A stretch of DNA of 64,000 nucleotides, from assembly GCF_029945885.1 (NCBI RefSeq), contig NZ_JAQSDK010000006.1, forward strand, positions 223,016-287,015. The letters run 5' to 3'. Below are positions 43,057 through 52,525 of this stretch, piece by piece. A program made the position numbers and the translations under genes. Position 1 is the stretch's first letter, and the number at the start of each line of letters is the position of its first letter. The notes beneath the pieces are model-generated. The model saw only the letters and a list, made by a program, of their open reading frames with translations. It did not search any database and had not been told where the DNA came from. This DNA comes from Brevundimonas sp. Lineage in GTDB: Bacteria; Pseudomonadota; Alphaproteobacteria; Caulobacterales; Caulobacteraceae.

Positions 43057-43971
43057 ATGCCTCCGGTTCTTTCCCCCACGCCCGAAACCCTCGTCACGCG
43101 GGGCTGGCCCGACTACGCCCTGCTGGACAGCGGCGACGGGCGCAAGCTGGAGCGCTACGGCCGCTATACGGTGGTCCGGCCCGAGCCCCAGTGTTTCTGG
43201 TCGCCGCGCGATCCTGAGGCCTTCACCCGCGCCGACGCCGTGTTCGATCCGCAGGACGAGGATGACGACGGTCGCTGGCGCTTCGCCGACGGCCCGATCG
43301 ACAATTTCCCGCTGGCCTGGCGCGACGTGCGCTTCACCAGCCGCTTCACCCCCTTCCGCCACCTGGCCTTCTTCCCCGAGCAGGCCGCCAACTGGGACTG
43401 GCTGGACGGCCGGATCCGCGCCCTGGTCAAGGAACGCAAGGACGGGCCGCGGCCGAAGATCCTGAACCTGTTCGGCTATACCGGCGTCGCCAGCCTGGCC
43501 TGCGCCGCCGCCGGTGCCGAGGTCACCCATGTCGACGCCTCCAAGAAGTCGGTCGCCTGGGCCCGCGAGAATGCCGAACTGTCGGGCATGGCCGACCGGC
43601 CGATCCGCTGGATCGTCGAGGATGCCCGCAAATATGTCGCCCGCGAGGTCCGGCGCGGCTCGAAGTACGACGGCATCATCCTCGATCCGCCCAAATACGG
43701 ACGCGGCCCGACCGGCGAGGTCTGGCGGCTGTTCGAGGACCTGCCCGGTCTGGTGACCGACTGCGCCGCCCTGCTGTCGGACGACGCCTCCTTCCTGCTG
43801 TTGAACGCCTATGCCGCCCGCATCTCGGGACTGTCGCTGGCCCATGTGATGGCCGAGGCCACGGCGACCCGCGGCGGCCGTATCGACTGGGGCGAGCTGG
43901 CCCTGGCCGAGGACGGCAAGGACGGGCGCGCCATCGGTCTCAGCTTCTTCTCGCGCTGGAGCGACCGGTGA
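43057..43971 (+). CDS. Class I SAM-dependent RNA methyltransferase, RlmI/RlmK-like
   Basis: A 304-residue methyltransferase. The SAM site is ILNLFGYTGVASLACAAAGAEVTHVDASKKSVAWARENAE, and the catalytic DPPKYGRGPTGE motif marks an RNA-base methyltransferase of the RlmI type without the N-terminal PUA domain. It overlaps the following TrmH-family gene by GTGA. The target nucleotide is unknown, and most likely in rRNA. Confidence 0.87.
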   Translation: MPPVLSPTPETLVTRGWPDYALLDSGDGRKLERYGRYTVVRPEPQCFWSPRDPEAFTRADAVFDPQDEDDDGRWRFADGPIDNFPLAWRDVRFTSRFTPFRHLAFFPEQAANWDWLDGRIRALVKERKDGPRPKILNLFGYTGVASLACAAAGAEVTHVDASKKSVAWARENAELSGMADRPIRWIVEDARKYVAREVRRGSKYDGIILDPPKYGRGPTGEVWRLFEDLPGLVTDCAALLSDDASFLLLNAYAARISGLSLAHVMAEATATRGGRIDWGELALAEDGKDGRAIGLSFFSRWSDR

Positions 43972-44780
43972 GCGAACCCCGCCTGATCACCTCCCTGACC
44001 AATGACACGGTCAAGGCCGTGCGCGCCCTGCATATGCGCAAGGAACGCGAGGCCACCGGCCGCTTCCTGGCCGAGGGTCTGAAATTCATCGGCGAGGCGC
44101 TCGATCAGGGCCGCACCCCGACCCTGCTGATGGTCGGGATGGAGGCCCGTCCGCATCCGCTGCTGGATCGGGCCATGGCCGAGACCCGCGCCGCCGGGGG
44201 TGAGGTCGTCACCGTCACCCATCCGATCCTCGAAAAGATCAGCCGCCGCGACAATCCGCAGACGGTGCTGGGTGTGTTCGACCAGACCTTCGTCAAACTG
44301 GCCGACATCGACCCGGCCTCGGCCCCCTGCTGGGTGGCGCTGGAACAGGTGCGCGACCCGGGCAATCTGGGCACCATCATCCGCACCGCCGATTCCGCCG
44401 GCTGCGGCGGGGTCATCCTGATCGGCGACTGCGTCGACCCCTATTCGGTCGAGGCCGTGCGCGCGACCATGGGCTCGGTCTTCGCCGTCTCCATCGCCCG
44501 CTGCGCCGCCGAGGCCTTTCTGGAGTGGCGCGCCAGCTGGCCGGGTAGCGTCATCGGCACCCGGCTGGACGCCACCCACGGCTATCGCGACGCCCCTGTG
44601 CAGGCCCCGGCCCTGATCCTGATGGGCAATGAACAGGCCGGCCTGACCGACACCCTGGCCGCCGCCTGCGACGTCAACGTCAAGATTCCGATGCGCGGTC
44701 GCGCCGACAGCCTCAACCTGGCCGTGGCCACCGGCGTCATGGTTTATGCTGTGACGGACGGGATCGCCGCCGGGGCCTAG
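43968..44780 (+). CDS. TrmH/SpoU-family RNA 2'-O-methyltransferase
   Basis: A 270-residue SPOUT methyltransferase. An N-terminal substrate-binding stretch (SLTNDTVKAVRALHMRKERE; GRFLAEGLKFIGEAL) is followed by the knotted domain with EQVRDPGNLGTIIRTADSAG, ALILMGNEQAGLTD and the C-terminal PMRGRADSLNLAVATGVM. The GTG start overlaps the previous methyltransferase stop, so the two RNA-modifying enzymes are made together. A paralogue is encoded at 63083-63880. Confidence 0.9.
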   Translation: MSEPRLITSLTNDTVKAVRALHMRKEREATGRFLAEGLKFIGEALDQGRTPTLLMVGMEARPHPLLDRAMAETRAAGGEVVTVTHPILEKISRRDNPQTVLGVFDQTFVKLADIDPASAPCWVALEQVRDPGNLGTIIRTADSAGCGGVILIGDCVDPYSVEAVRATMGSVFAVSIARCAAEAFLEWRASWPGSVIGTRLDATHGYRDAPVQAPALILMGNEQAGLTDTLAAACDVNVKIPMRGRADSLNLAVATGVMVYAVTDGIAAGA

Positions 44781-44784
44781 GTCG

Positions 44785-45132
44785 TCAACCGGCCGCCGAC
44801 CATTGCCGGATCGCCAGCAGGGCCAGCCCCAGCAGGATCATCGGCCCGAAGATCCGGAAGGTGTGGCGGGTGAACCGCTCGGGGATGAAGGTGTCGAACA
44901 ACCCGTCCTGACCGGCCCCGTATTTGACCGCCACCGCGGTCAGCGGACATTTCAGGCCGCTGGCGACAAAGACCAGACTCTCGATCACCACCAGACCCAC
45001 GGCCACCATCAGCCACGGGCCCCGGGCCCCGGTGATCCCGCCGCACAGCACCAGCAGCGAGGCCGTGGCCATCACGCCATAGATGGCCGTGTGCAGCAGT
45101 CTCACACCGAACAGGCGACGGGCGTCGGTCAT
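44785..45132 (-). CDS. Small membrane protein of about three helices, unknown function
   Basis: A 115-residue protein with hydrophobic segments at roughly residues 13-33, 39-58 and 94-109, and a polar loop holding CPLTAVAVKYGAGQ and TFIPERFTRHTFR between them. I do not recognise the family. The gene is convergent with the TrmH gene (4 bp apart) and lies downstream of a lipoprotein gene on the same strand, with which it may be cotranscribed (24 bp). Confidence 0.75.
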   Translation of the reverse strand: MTDARRLFGVRLLHTAIYGVMATASLLVLCGGITGARGPWLMVAVGLVVIESLVFVASGLKCPLTAVAVKYGAGQDGLFDTFIPERFTRHTFRIFGPMILLGLALLAIRQWSAAG

Positions 45133-45156
45133 CGGGCGTCAGGCTCAGCGAATCTG

Positions 45157-45945
45157 TCAGGGCGTTTGGGGCGTCAGTTGGTCATATTCAAAGGCAAACG
45201 CATCCCCGACCTGATCCAGCGGCAGCGGCCTCACGGTCGTTCGTGAGGTCACGGTCGTCTCCTGTTCCGAATCGATCCGCCCGCTCGTGTCCGTGCGTCG
45301 CCCGGTCAGGAAATTGACGCTGACCGCCGTCATCTCACCGCTCATCCGTTCGACATTGGTGTGGTCATAGCCGATCAGCTTCACCGTACCGTCCTGTTCG
45401 CGGAAATGAAACTGATAGGGGCCGGTGCTGCCGCCGCCCATCGACATGAACAGGTTCAGTTCCAGCGTCAGGACGCCGTTGGCCAGGCTCAGTCCGGCGT
45501 CGAACGGATCGTCCATATGCAGCATGTCGGCGTCCCGCTCGGGGAAGATCGCATGGTTCTGTCCAGCCAGGCGGAAACCGCCCGTCCCACCCAGGGCGAC
45601 GGCCAGAAGGCGCGGATTGATGTCCGAGTCCGGCAGGCCCTCGCGGGGAAGGATCTTCCGGGGATCGGCCCGGCGCAGCACGAAGGCCAGGTCCGCAACG
45701 CCGTCGCGGCTGATGTCGCCCTCGACCGCCTGTTCCAGCCGCCAGCCCGCCGGCACGAAGGCCGCCGCTGATGCCCCCTGCGCCGCCAGCCGGGGGATGC
45801 CCGGTGCGATCTCGGTTGCCGGGGTCATGGCTTCTGTCGCGGGGGGCGTCGTCGGGTCCGCCGTGGTCTCGGCCGCCGGGCTACATCCGGACAGGCTGGC
45901 GGCGGCGGCGGCGGCCGTCAGGACGAGAAGCAGCTGTTTCATCAT
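45157..45945 (-). CDS. Lipoprotein of unknown function
   Basis: A 262-residue protein that begins MMKQLLLVLTAAAAAASLSGC, a clear lipoprotein signal with Cys21 to be lipidated, then a Thr/Pro/Ala-rich linker. The body has an Asp-rich turn (GDISRDGVADLAFVL), similar to FG-GAP-type calcium loops, and beta-rich sequence to the end. Start ATG 45945 has GGAG upstream; ATG 45942 follows directly. No function can be assigned. Confidence 0.78.
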   Translation of the reverse strand: MMKQLLLVLTAAAAAASLSGCSPAAETTADPTTPPATEAMTPATEIAPGIPRLAAQGASAAAFVPAGWRLEQAVEGDISRDGVADLAFVLRRADPRKILPREGLPDSDINPRLLAVALGGTGGFRLAGQNHAIFPERDADMLHMDDPFDAGLSLANGVLTLELNLFMSMGGGSTGPYQFHFREQDGTVKLIGYDHTNVERMSGEMTAVSVNFLTGRRTDTSGRIDSEQETTVTSRTTVRPLPLDQVGDAFAFEYDQLTPQTP

Positions 45946-46143
45946 GTGAGATCTCCGTGACGGACGGTAGTCGAGGTGCCCTCCCCGACTCAAGCCGGGA
46001 CCGGTCGACACGGAGCGCTGGATTTTCCCGGCGAAGCTGGTGAGTATCGGCCATCGGCAGACCAGCGCAGGACCGTCAGGGTCCGCGGAATGGTGAGGCC
46101 GCCAGGGCAGGGCATTGGCGATGATCATTCTGAGACCGACCCC

Positions 46144-46803
46144 ATGACCGACGCAGACTCTGCGTCATCCGCCGGATTGAGACCTGCGGTCCGTCCCGCG
46201 CCGTCCCGGGGACTCGCGTCCGACGTCGTTCGCTGGCTCTGCGGTCTCTATCTGACCCTGTCCGGCTGGACGGTCCCCCGTGAATGGCCGCCCCTGGACA
46301 AGGCTGTTGCCATCGTCGCGCCGCACACCTCCAACTGGGACGGCCCGATCCTGCTGGCCACGGCCGGCTATCTGCGCGTCAAGCCCAAATGGCTGGCCAA
46401 GGCCAGTCTGGTCGACAGTCCGTTTGGCGGGTTGCTGCGCTGGCTGGGCTGCATCCCGGTCGACCGCTCGGCCGGCGGCGATGTGATCCGGACGGTCAGC
46501 GAGGCCTTCCGCACCCACGACCGGATGATCCTCGGCCTGGCTCCGGAGGGCACCCGCAGCCTGACTCCGGAATGGAAGTCGGGCTTCTATCGCATGGCCT
46601 GCGCCGCCGGGGTGCCGATCATCCTCGGTGTGATCGACTACCGTACCCGCACCGTCAGCCTTGCGGCCGTGATCCACCCGACCGGCGACTATGCCGCCGA
46701 CCTTGTGCGCATCCAGAGCTACTACCGCGACGCCGTCGGCAAGAATCCGGACCAGACCCAGTGCGGGACCGGGGCCTTCCCGCCCCTGCCCGACGACGCC
46801 TAG
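46144..46803 (+). CDS. 1-acylglycerol-3-phosphate acyltransferase-like protein
   Basis: A 219-residue acyltransferase of the PlsC superfamily. The catalytic HX4D motif is HTSNWD at residues 61-66, and LAPEGTRSL is the second, phosphate-binding block. Between them lies PKWLAKASLVDSPFGGLLRWLGCIPVDR. It would acylate a lysolipid at the inner membrane. The start ATG 46144 follows a region without other coding signs. Its stop shares CTAG with the stop of convergent hrpB. Confidence 0.87.
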   Translation: MTDADSASSAGLRPAVRPAPSRGLASDVVRWLCGLYLTLSGWTVPREWPPLDKAVAIVAPHTSNWDGPILLATAGYLRVKPKWLAKASLVDSPFGGLLRWLGCIPVDRSAGGDVIRTVSEAFRTHDRMILGLAPEGTRSLTPEWKSGFYRMACAAGVPIILGVIDYRTRTVSLAAVIHPTGDYAADLVRIQSYYRDAVGKNPDQTQCGTGAFPPLPDDA

Positions 46804-49223
46804 GTCCCACGCGGCTTGACCCGGTTGGTCGGCGGGGCCTCGGCCGGGTTCTCGGGCCAGGGGTGGCGAGGATAGCGGCCGCGCATCTCGGCCCGCACGG
46901 CCGCCCAGGACCCGGCCCAGAAGCCCGGCAGGTCCTTCGTCACCTGCACCGGCCTTCGCGCTGGTGACAGCAGGGCCAGGGTCAGGGGCACGCGCCCGCC
47001 CCCTACGGTCGGATGGGTGGTGATCCCAAACAGTTCCTGCACCCGGATGTCGACGCGCGGCCCGCCCTCGGCGGCATAGTCGATGGCGGCACTGCCCAGC
47101 GGCGTGGTCAGGCGCGCCGGGGCCAGATCGTCCAGCGCCCTGTGCCGGTCCCACGGCACCAGCGACTTCAACCCCTGTTCCAGCGCCGCATCGGCGATCG
47201 ACGCCAGGGATTTCGCTCCATCCAGCAAGGGCCATAGCCAGGTCTCGCGCGTCGCCAGCAGACCCGCATCCGTCACATCGGGCCAGCCGTCTTCGAGGGT
47301 CCGCAGAAAAGTCAGCCTTGCCCGCAAGATCCCGGCCCGCTCGCCCCAGTCCAGGGTCGACAGTCCGCCGGCCTCGATCTCGGCCCGCAGGGCCGCGCTG
47401 ATCTGGGTCCGGTCCGGCGCGCCGGTGATCTTCTCGTCGACGACGATGGCCCCCAGCCGCCGGATGCGGCGCATGACCATCCGACCGGACGGTTCCCTGG
47501 TCAGCCGGTCCTCGACCGTGATCCGGTGTTCCAGCGCCAGCGGATCGACCGGGGCGGCCAGACGGATCCGATCGCGCGCATCGCCGCCACCCATCTCGGC
47601 CACGGCCAGCCACGGCTCGCGTGCCAGCAACTCGGTCGGATCGAGAAACGCCCCGCGTCCCGAGGCCAGCAGCACCTCGCCCGGTCGGCCCCGGGCCCGC
47701 GCCACCCGTTCGGGAAAGGCCTCGGCCAGCAGGCTGCCGGGATCGACCGTCCCGCCCTTGCCGCCGCCGGCGGCCCGGGCCCAGCGTTCGGCCAGGGTCA
47801 TCGCATCACGCGCCCTTGGTGAGCGGTCCTGGCGGAATTGCCGCAGCCGTTCTCCCAGGTCCGGGTCCCTGCCGCCCAGACCCGGCTCGCTGAGGATCGC
47901 CGCAATCCGTCCGCCGGTCAGGGCGTCGCCCTCGTCCGAAGCCACAGCCACCAGATGGGCCAGCCGTGGCGTCAGCGGAATCCGGATCAGCCGCCGGCCG
48001 TGCGCCGTCAGATTGCCGTCTCCGTCCAGGGCACCCAATCGGGCCAGCACCGCCCGGGCCTCGGCGAAGGCCCCGGCGGGCGGCGGGTCCAGCAGGGCCA
48101 GCCCCTCGGCCGTGCGCGCGCCCCAGCGGGCCAGGTCGAGGGCGAAGCCGGTCAGATCGGCCTCCAGCATCTCGGGTCTCTGGTGCGGTACCAGCCCCCG
48201 GGTCTGTTCCTCGTCCCACAGGCGGTAGCAGACGCCTGGTTCGGTCCGCCCCGCCCGTCCCCGTCTCTGTTCGGCCGACGATCGGCTGACCTTGACGGTC
48301 GCCAGTCGGGTCAGGCCGCTGGACGGCTCGAACCGCGGCACCCGTGAGAGGCCACCGTCGATCACCACCCGCACCCCTTCGATGGTCAGGCTGGTCTCGG
48401 CTACCGAGGTCGCCAGCACCACCTTGCGCCGCCCGGGCGGAGACGGGGCCAGGGCCCGGTCCTGCTCGGCCTTGTCGAGCGCTCCGTACAGCGGCACCAC
48501 ATCGACGGCCGGGTCGCGCAACCGCGTCTTCAGCGCCTGAACCGTGCGATGGATCTCGCCCTGCCCCGGCAGAAAGGCCAGGACCGAGCCGGGCTCGTCA
48601 CCCAGCGCCTGCATCACCGCCCGGGCCATGGCGTCTTCCAGCCGTTCCAGCGGATTGCGGCCGGCATAGCGGGTCTCGACCGGGAACATCCGCCCCTGGG
48701 CCTCAATGACAGGGGCCCCGTCCAGAAGTTTCGCCACCCCGACAATATCCAGCGTCGCCGACATCACCAGCAGCCGCAGATCCTCACGCAACACCGACTG
48801 GCTGTCCCGGGCCAGGGCCAGGCCGAGGTCGGCATCGAGACTGCGTTCGTGGAATTCGTCGAACAGCACCGCCCCCACCCCGTCCAGACCGGGGTCGTCC
48901 AGGATCATCCGCGTAAAGACTCCCTCGGTGATCACCTCGATTCGTGTCGACGGGCCGATCCGGCTCTGCAGCCGGGTGCGATAGCCGACGGTCTGGCCCG
49001 TAGCCTCGCCCAATGTCTGCGCCATCCGCTCGGCCGCCGCCCGCGCCGCCAGCCGTCGGGGCTCCAGCACCAGAAGCTTTCCGCCCGCCAGCCATGACTG
49101 CTCCATCAGGGCCAGGGGCACGACCGTGGTCTTGCCGGCACCGGGCGGGGCCGCCAGCACCACGGTACCGGTCGTCGCCAGTGCGGTCTTCAGCTCCTCG
49201 AGAACGGCATGGATGGGCAGCAT
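46800..49223 (-). CDS. hrpB: ATP-dependent RNA helicase HrpB
   Basis: An 807-residue DExH helicase. Motif I is AAPPGAGKTTVVPLAL, the Walker B box is LFDEFHERSLDADL, motif III is LLVMSATLD, motif VI is EQRRGRAGRTEPGVCYRLW, and the long C-terminal HrpB-specific region contains DRHRALDDLAPARLTTPLGS. The length matches the family. It is thought to act on RNA, but its role is poorly known. It is divergent from the permease gene at 49378. Confidence 0.95.
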   Translation of the reverse strand: MLPIHAVLEELKTALATTGTVVLAAPPGAGKTTVVPLALMEQSWLAGGKLLVLEPRRLAARAAAERMAQTLGEATGQTVGYRTRLQSRIGPSTRIEVITEGVFTRMILDDPGLDGVGAVLFDEFHERSLDADLGLALARDSQSVLREDLRLLVMSATLDIVGVAKLLDGAPVIEAQGRMFPVETRYAGRNPLERLEDAMARAVMQALGDEPGSVLAFLPGQGEIHRTVQALKTRLRDPAVDVVPLYGALDKAEQDRALAPSPPGRRKVVLATSVAETSLTIEGVRVVIDGGLSRVPRFEPSSGLTRLATVKVSRSSAEQRRGRAGRTEPGVCYRLWDEEQTRGLVPHQRPEMLEADLTGFALDLARWGARTAEGLALLDPPPAGAFAEARAVLARLGALDGDGNLTAHGRRLIRIPLTPRLAHLVAVASDEGDALTGGRIAAILSEPGLGGRDPDLGERLRQFRQDRSPRARDAMTLAERWARAAGGGKGGTVDPGSLLAEAFPERVARARGRPGEVLLASGRGAFLDPTELLAREPWLAVAEMGGGDARDRIRLAAPVDPLALEHRITVEDRLTREPSGRMVMRRIRRLGAIVVDEKITGAPDRTQISAALRAEIEAGGLSTLDWGERAGILRARLTFLRTLEDGWPDVTDAGLLATRETWLWPLLDGAKSLASIADAALEQGLKSLVPWDRHRALDDLAPARLTTPLGSAAIDYAAEGGPRVDIRVQELFGITTHPTVGGGRVPLTLALLSPARRPVQVTKDLPGFWAGSWAAVRAEMRGRYPRHPWPENPAEAPPTNRVKPRGT

Positions 49224-49292
49224 CCGGCGGGTCTAGCCGTATCGGACCGCATCACGAAAGCGTCGTCATTCTTTCACGGCACGTAAACCGCG

Positions 49293-49321
49293 TTGCCAGC
49301 AGGGTCCGGCCCCGCTAGCGT
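49293..49321 (+). promoter_or_regulatory. Promoter of the amino-acid permease gene
   Basis: TTGCCA (49293-49298) and TAGCGT (49316-49321) are 17 bp apart; the GCTAGCGT context resembles the Caulobacter housekeeping -10 element. It lies 57 bases upstream of the start codon. Confidence 0.5.
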
Positions 49322-49377
49322 CCGCGGCATTGAAGGCGGTCCGGGGAGGACTCGCTGCATTTAGGGGGCGAGACTCT

Positions 49378-51072
49378 ATGTCCGCAGAAGGCCTTAGGCC
49401 CAAGGGGAACCGCCTGTTCCTCAAGAAATCCGTAGCCCAGATCCAGAAAGAGGCCGCCAAGAGCGAGCTCAAGCGATCCCTGGGTCCCATCAATCTGATG
49501 AGCTTGGGAATCGGTGCCATTATCGGTGCCGGTATCTTCGTGCTGACCGGTCAGGTCGCCGCCGACTATGCCGGCCCGGCCATCATGCTGTCCTTCGTCG
49601 CCGCCGGCATCGCCGTCGCCCTCGCCGGCCTCTGCTACGCCGAACTGGCCTCGACCATGCCCGTCTCGGGCTCGGCCTACACCTATGCCTACGGCACCCT
49701 GGGCGAGGTCTTCGCCTGGATCATGGGCTGGCTGCTGGTGCTCGAATACGGCATCGCCGCCTCAACGGTCGCCGTCGGTTGGTCCGGCTACGTCGTGTCG
49801 ATCATGGGCGATTTTGGCCTGTCCCAGACCCTGTTCCCGGCGATCCAGTACGCCGGTCAGGAGGGGGCCATGTGGGCCACGCCGATGATCGAGGCTGTTC
49901 GCGCCGATCACGGCACGGTCCTGGCCGCCACCGGCACCTTCAACCTCGTGGCCGCCATCGGCATCGCCGCCGTCTGCAGCCTGCTGGTCCTCGGTGTCAG
50001 CGAGTCGGCGAACGTGAACAACGTCATCGTCGTCATCAAGATCGTCGTGCTGCTGACCTTCATCGGTGTCGGCATCTCCTATGTGAACCCCGACAACTGG
50101 CATCCCTTCATACCCGCCGCCGACCCGGCCGTGCCGGGTCGCTACGGCTATGACGGCATCATGCGCGGGGCGGCGATCATCTTCTTCGCCTATGTCGGCT
50201 TCGAGGCGGTCTCGACCGCCGCGGCCGAGGCCAAGAACCCGTCCCGGGACGTGCCGATCGGCATCCTCGGGGCGCTGATCGTCTGCACCCTGATCTATAT
50301 GGCCGTCGCCGCCGTCATGACCGGCGTCGTCCCCTATGCCGAGCTGAGCAGCCCGGCACCCGTCGCTGTCGCCATCGACCGTATGGGCCTGCACTGGGCC
50401 GATATTCCGCTGGCAGTCGCACCGGGCGGTCAGCTGAACCTCATCAGCTTCCTGATCAAGATCGGGGCCATCACGGGCCTGAGCTCGGTCATGCTGGTGC
50501 TCTGCTACGGCCAGACGCGCATCTTCTACACCATGGCGCGTGACGGCCTGCTGCCGCGCGTCTTCGCGGTCATCCATCCGAAATTCCGCACCCCCTGGCT
50601 GGGCACCATCCTGCTGGGCGTGCTGATCGCGATCACCGCCGCCTTCCTGCCGATCAGCCTGTTGGGTCAGCTGGTGTCGTTCGGCACGGCTGTGGCCTTC
50701 TCCATCGTCTGCCTGTCGGTCATCTATCTGCGGGTCAAACATCCCGAGCTGGAACGTCCGTTCCGCGTGCCGGGTGGCATCTTCACCGCCCTGCTCGGCA
50801 TCGCCGCCTGCCTGTATCTGGCCTGGAAGAATTTCCAGCCGATGCTGGAACAGGCCTTCCCGACCCCGGCCCAGCTGGCCGCCGGAGCCATCCCGGATCC
50901 GCTGACCCTGCAACTGCTGGGTGGCTATGCCGCCATCGGTGCCGTGATCTACGCGGTCTACGGCTTCTGGCACTCCAAGCTGGCCAAGGGCATCGACATC
51001 ACCGAGGAGTCGCTGATGAACTCCCCGGCCGCCGCCTTCGGCGAAGGTGTCGACAACATCAAGGAAGACTGA
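49378..51072 (+). CDS. Amino-acid permease (APC superfamily, cationic amino-acid transporter type)
   Basis: A 564-residue transporter with about 12-14 helices. The first helix reads NLMSLGIGAIIGAGIFVLTGQVAA, with the unwound GAGIF substrate motif, and helix 6 has FFAYVGFEAVSTAAAEAKNPSRDVP, typical of the CAT/YfnA group. Helices near the C-terminus and the tail are as in that group. The start ATG 49378 has a GGGGGCGAG site. Substrates are likely basic or neutral amino acids; this is not resolvable by sequence alone. Confidence 0.92.
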   Translation: MSAEGLRPKGNRLFLKKSVAQIQKEAAKSELKRSLGPINLMSLGIGAIIGAGIFVLTGQVAADYAGPAIMLSFVAAGIAVALAGLCYAELASTMPVSGSAYTYAYGTLGEVFAWIMGWLLVLEYGIAASTVAVGWSGYVVSIMGDFGLSQTLFPAIQYAGQEGAMWATPMIEAVRADHGTVLAATGTFNLVAAIGIAAVCSLLVLGVSESANVNNVIVVIKIVVLLTFIGVGISYVNPDNWHPFIPAADPAVPGRYGYDGIMRGAAIIFFAYVGFEAVSTAAAEAKNPSRDVPIGILGALIVCTLIYMAVAAVMTGVVPYAELSSPAPVAVAIDRMGLHWADIPLAVAPGGQLNLISFLIKIGAITGLSSVMLVLCYGQTRIFYTMARDGLLPRVFAVIHPKFRTPWLGTILLGVLIAITAAFLPISLLGQLVSFGTAVAFSIVCLSVIYLRVKHPELERPFRVPGGIFTALLGIAACLYLAWKNFQPMLEQAFPTPAQLAAGAIPDPLTLQLLGGYAAIGAVIYAVYGFWHSKLAKGIDITEESLMNSPAAAFGEGVDNIKED

Positions 51073-51099
51073 CCCCTCAACCGGTCGGTTATCGGAGAG

Positions 51100-51128
51100 A
51101 GGCCCGGGAGCGATCCCGGGCCTTTTTC
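51100..51128 (+). terminator. Intrinsic terminator after the permease gene
   Basis: A perfect 10-bp stem AGGCCCGGGA/TCCCGGGCCT with a GCGA tetraloop runs directly into TTTTTC. It lies 28 bp after the permease stop. Confidence 0.95.
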
Positions 51129-51138
51129 ATTGTCCGCA

Positions 51139-51167
51139 TTGCCGCCGGCACCGGCCTCGCCTAGACG
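51139..51167 (+). promoter_or_regulatory. Promoter of tRNA-Leu
   Basis: TTGCCG (51139-51144) and TAGACG (51162-51167) are 17 bp apart and lie 15 bases before the mature tRNA 5' end. Confidence 0.6.
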
Positions 51168-51182
51168 CTGGTACGGACCTAT

Positions 51183-51267
51183 GCGGATGTGGCGGAACTG
51201 GTAGACGCACTGGATTTAGGTTCCAGCGCCGCAAGGCGTGGAGGTTCGAGTCCTCTCATCCGCACCA
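51183..51267 (+). tRNA. tRNA-Leu (anticodon UAG)
   Basis: An 85-base cloverleaf. The acceptor arms GCGGATG and CATCCGC pair fully, the anticodon stem CTGGA/TCCAG encloses the loop TTTAGGT with anticodon TAG, a long variable arm (class II) follows, then GGTTCGAGTCC forms the T-loop. Discriminator A and an encoded CCA end the gene. It reads CUN leucine codons. Confidence 0.97.
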
Positions 51268-51354
51268 TCGTCCCCGCCCGCGCCCGACCGGCCGCGGGTT
51301 TTCTTTGGTCGTCAACGTTCTTGCTTTGTTCTGTTGTGCACGATACAGATGGTC

Positions 51355-52494
51355 ATGGCTCCAGTCGCAAGGAAAGGGCGCGGTGCCGGCACCAACGCCA
51401 GCGGACGGTTCGAACCGCTCGTCCATGAGGCCGTCGATGACGGCTGGACCGACGCCGACCAGACCCCTGCCCCGCTGCGCACCACCCTGACGCCGGAACA
51501 CGCCCGGACGATCATCACGAAGAACACCAGTCCGGACGTGGGTTTCGACCGCTCCATCAACCCCTACAAAGGTTGCGAACATGGCTGTATCTACTGCTAC
51601 GCCCGTCCGTCCCATGCCTTCATGGGCCTATCCCCGGGCCTGGATTTCGAGAGCCGACTCTTCTTCAAGCCCGACGGTGCGCGTCTGCTGGAACAGGAAC
51701 TGGCCGCCCCCCGCTACCGGTGCAAACGCATCCACCTGGGCGGCAACACCGACCCCTACCAGCCGGTCGAACGCGATCTGAACATCACGCGGGACCTGCT
51801 CAAGGTGCTGCAACGCTTCAATCAGCCGTTCAGCATCATCACCAAGTCGGGTCTGATCTCCCGAGACCTCGACATCCTCGGCCCTATGGGCCGGGCCGGC
51901 CTGACCCAGGCCATGGTCTCGATCACGACTCTCGACCGCGCCCTGGCCCGGACCATGGAGCCACGCGCCGCGACCCCGACCCGCCGGCTGGAGGCGATCC
52001 GCAAACTGGCTGACGCAGGCGTGCCGGTCGGGGTCGGCTTCGCCCCGGTGATCCCGGGCCTCAACGACCACGAGCTGGAGGCGGTACTGGAGGCCGCGGC
52101 CCAGGCGGGCGCGACCTCGGCCATGTATGTGATCCTGCGCCTGCCGCTCGAGATCAAGGCCCTGTTCCAGGAGTGGCTGGCTGAGGCCCGCCCGGCCCGC
52201 GCCGCCCGGGTCATGTCCCTGATCCGTCAGACCCGCGGCGGCAAGGACTACGATGCTGACTGGTCACAGCGGATGAAGGGCACCGGCCCCGTCGCCGACC
52301 TGATCGCCGCCCGGTTCAAGGCGGCGGTCAAACGCTACGGTCTGGACGCAGCGCGTCCGCCCCTCGACATGAGCCAGTTCCGTGTGCCGCCCGACATGAA
52401 AAAGCAGATGGACCTCTTTGACCTTCCGTCTGCCATTGCGGCGGAAGGTGGCGCGCGCAGCGAGACGGACGGGGGCCTGCCGGACGCGGCCTGA
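51355..52494 (+). CDS. Radical SAM protein (PA0069/SplB-like family)
   Basis: A 379-residue radical-SAM enzyme. The iron-sulfur cluster motif CxxxCxxC is CEHGCIYC (Cys74, Cys78, Cys81), preceded by SINPYKGC and followed by YARPSHAFMGLSPGLDFES. Family proteins of this type have no settled reaction. ATG 51355 was chosen; ATG 51349 is also possible. A TTGCTT-17 bp-TACAGA pair (51321-51349) would place the transcript start at or next to this ATG, so a leaderless message is possible. Confidence 0.88.
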   Translation: MAPVARKGRGAGTNASGRFEPLVHEAVDDGWTDADQTPAPLRTTLTPEHARTIITKNTSPDVGFDRSINPYKGCEHGCIYCYARPSHAFMGLSPGLDFESRLFFKPDGARLLEQELAAPRYRCKRIHLGGNTDPYQPVERDLNITRDLLKVLQRFNQPFSIITKSGLISRDLDILGPMGRAGLTQAMVSITTLDRALARTMEPRAATPTRRLEAIRKLADAGVPVGVGFAPVIPGLNDHELEAVLEAAAQAGATSAMYVILRLPLEIKALFQEWLAEARPARAARVMSLIRQTRGGKDYDADWSQRMKGTGPVADLIAARFKAAVKRYGLDAARPPLDMSQFRVPPDMKKQMDLFDLPSAIAAEGGARSETDGGLPDAA

Positions 52495-52525
52495 ACCGAC
52501 GATCCGGCGCGCCTCCAAAAAAGAA

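Noticed and set aside
46800..46803. CTAG shared by the stop codons of convergent genes (also at 7640-7643)
   Set aside because: Compact convergent packing is common in this kind of genome and suggests no special function.
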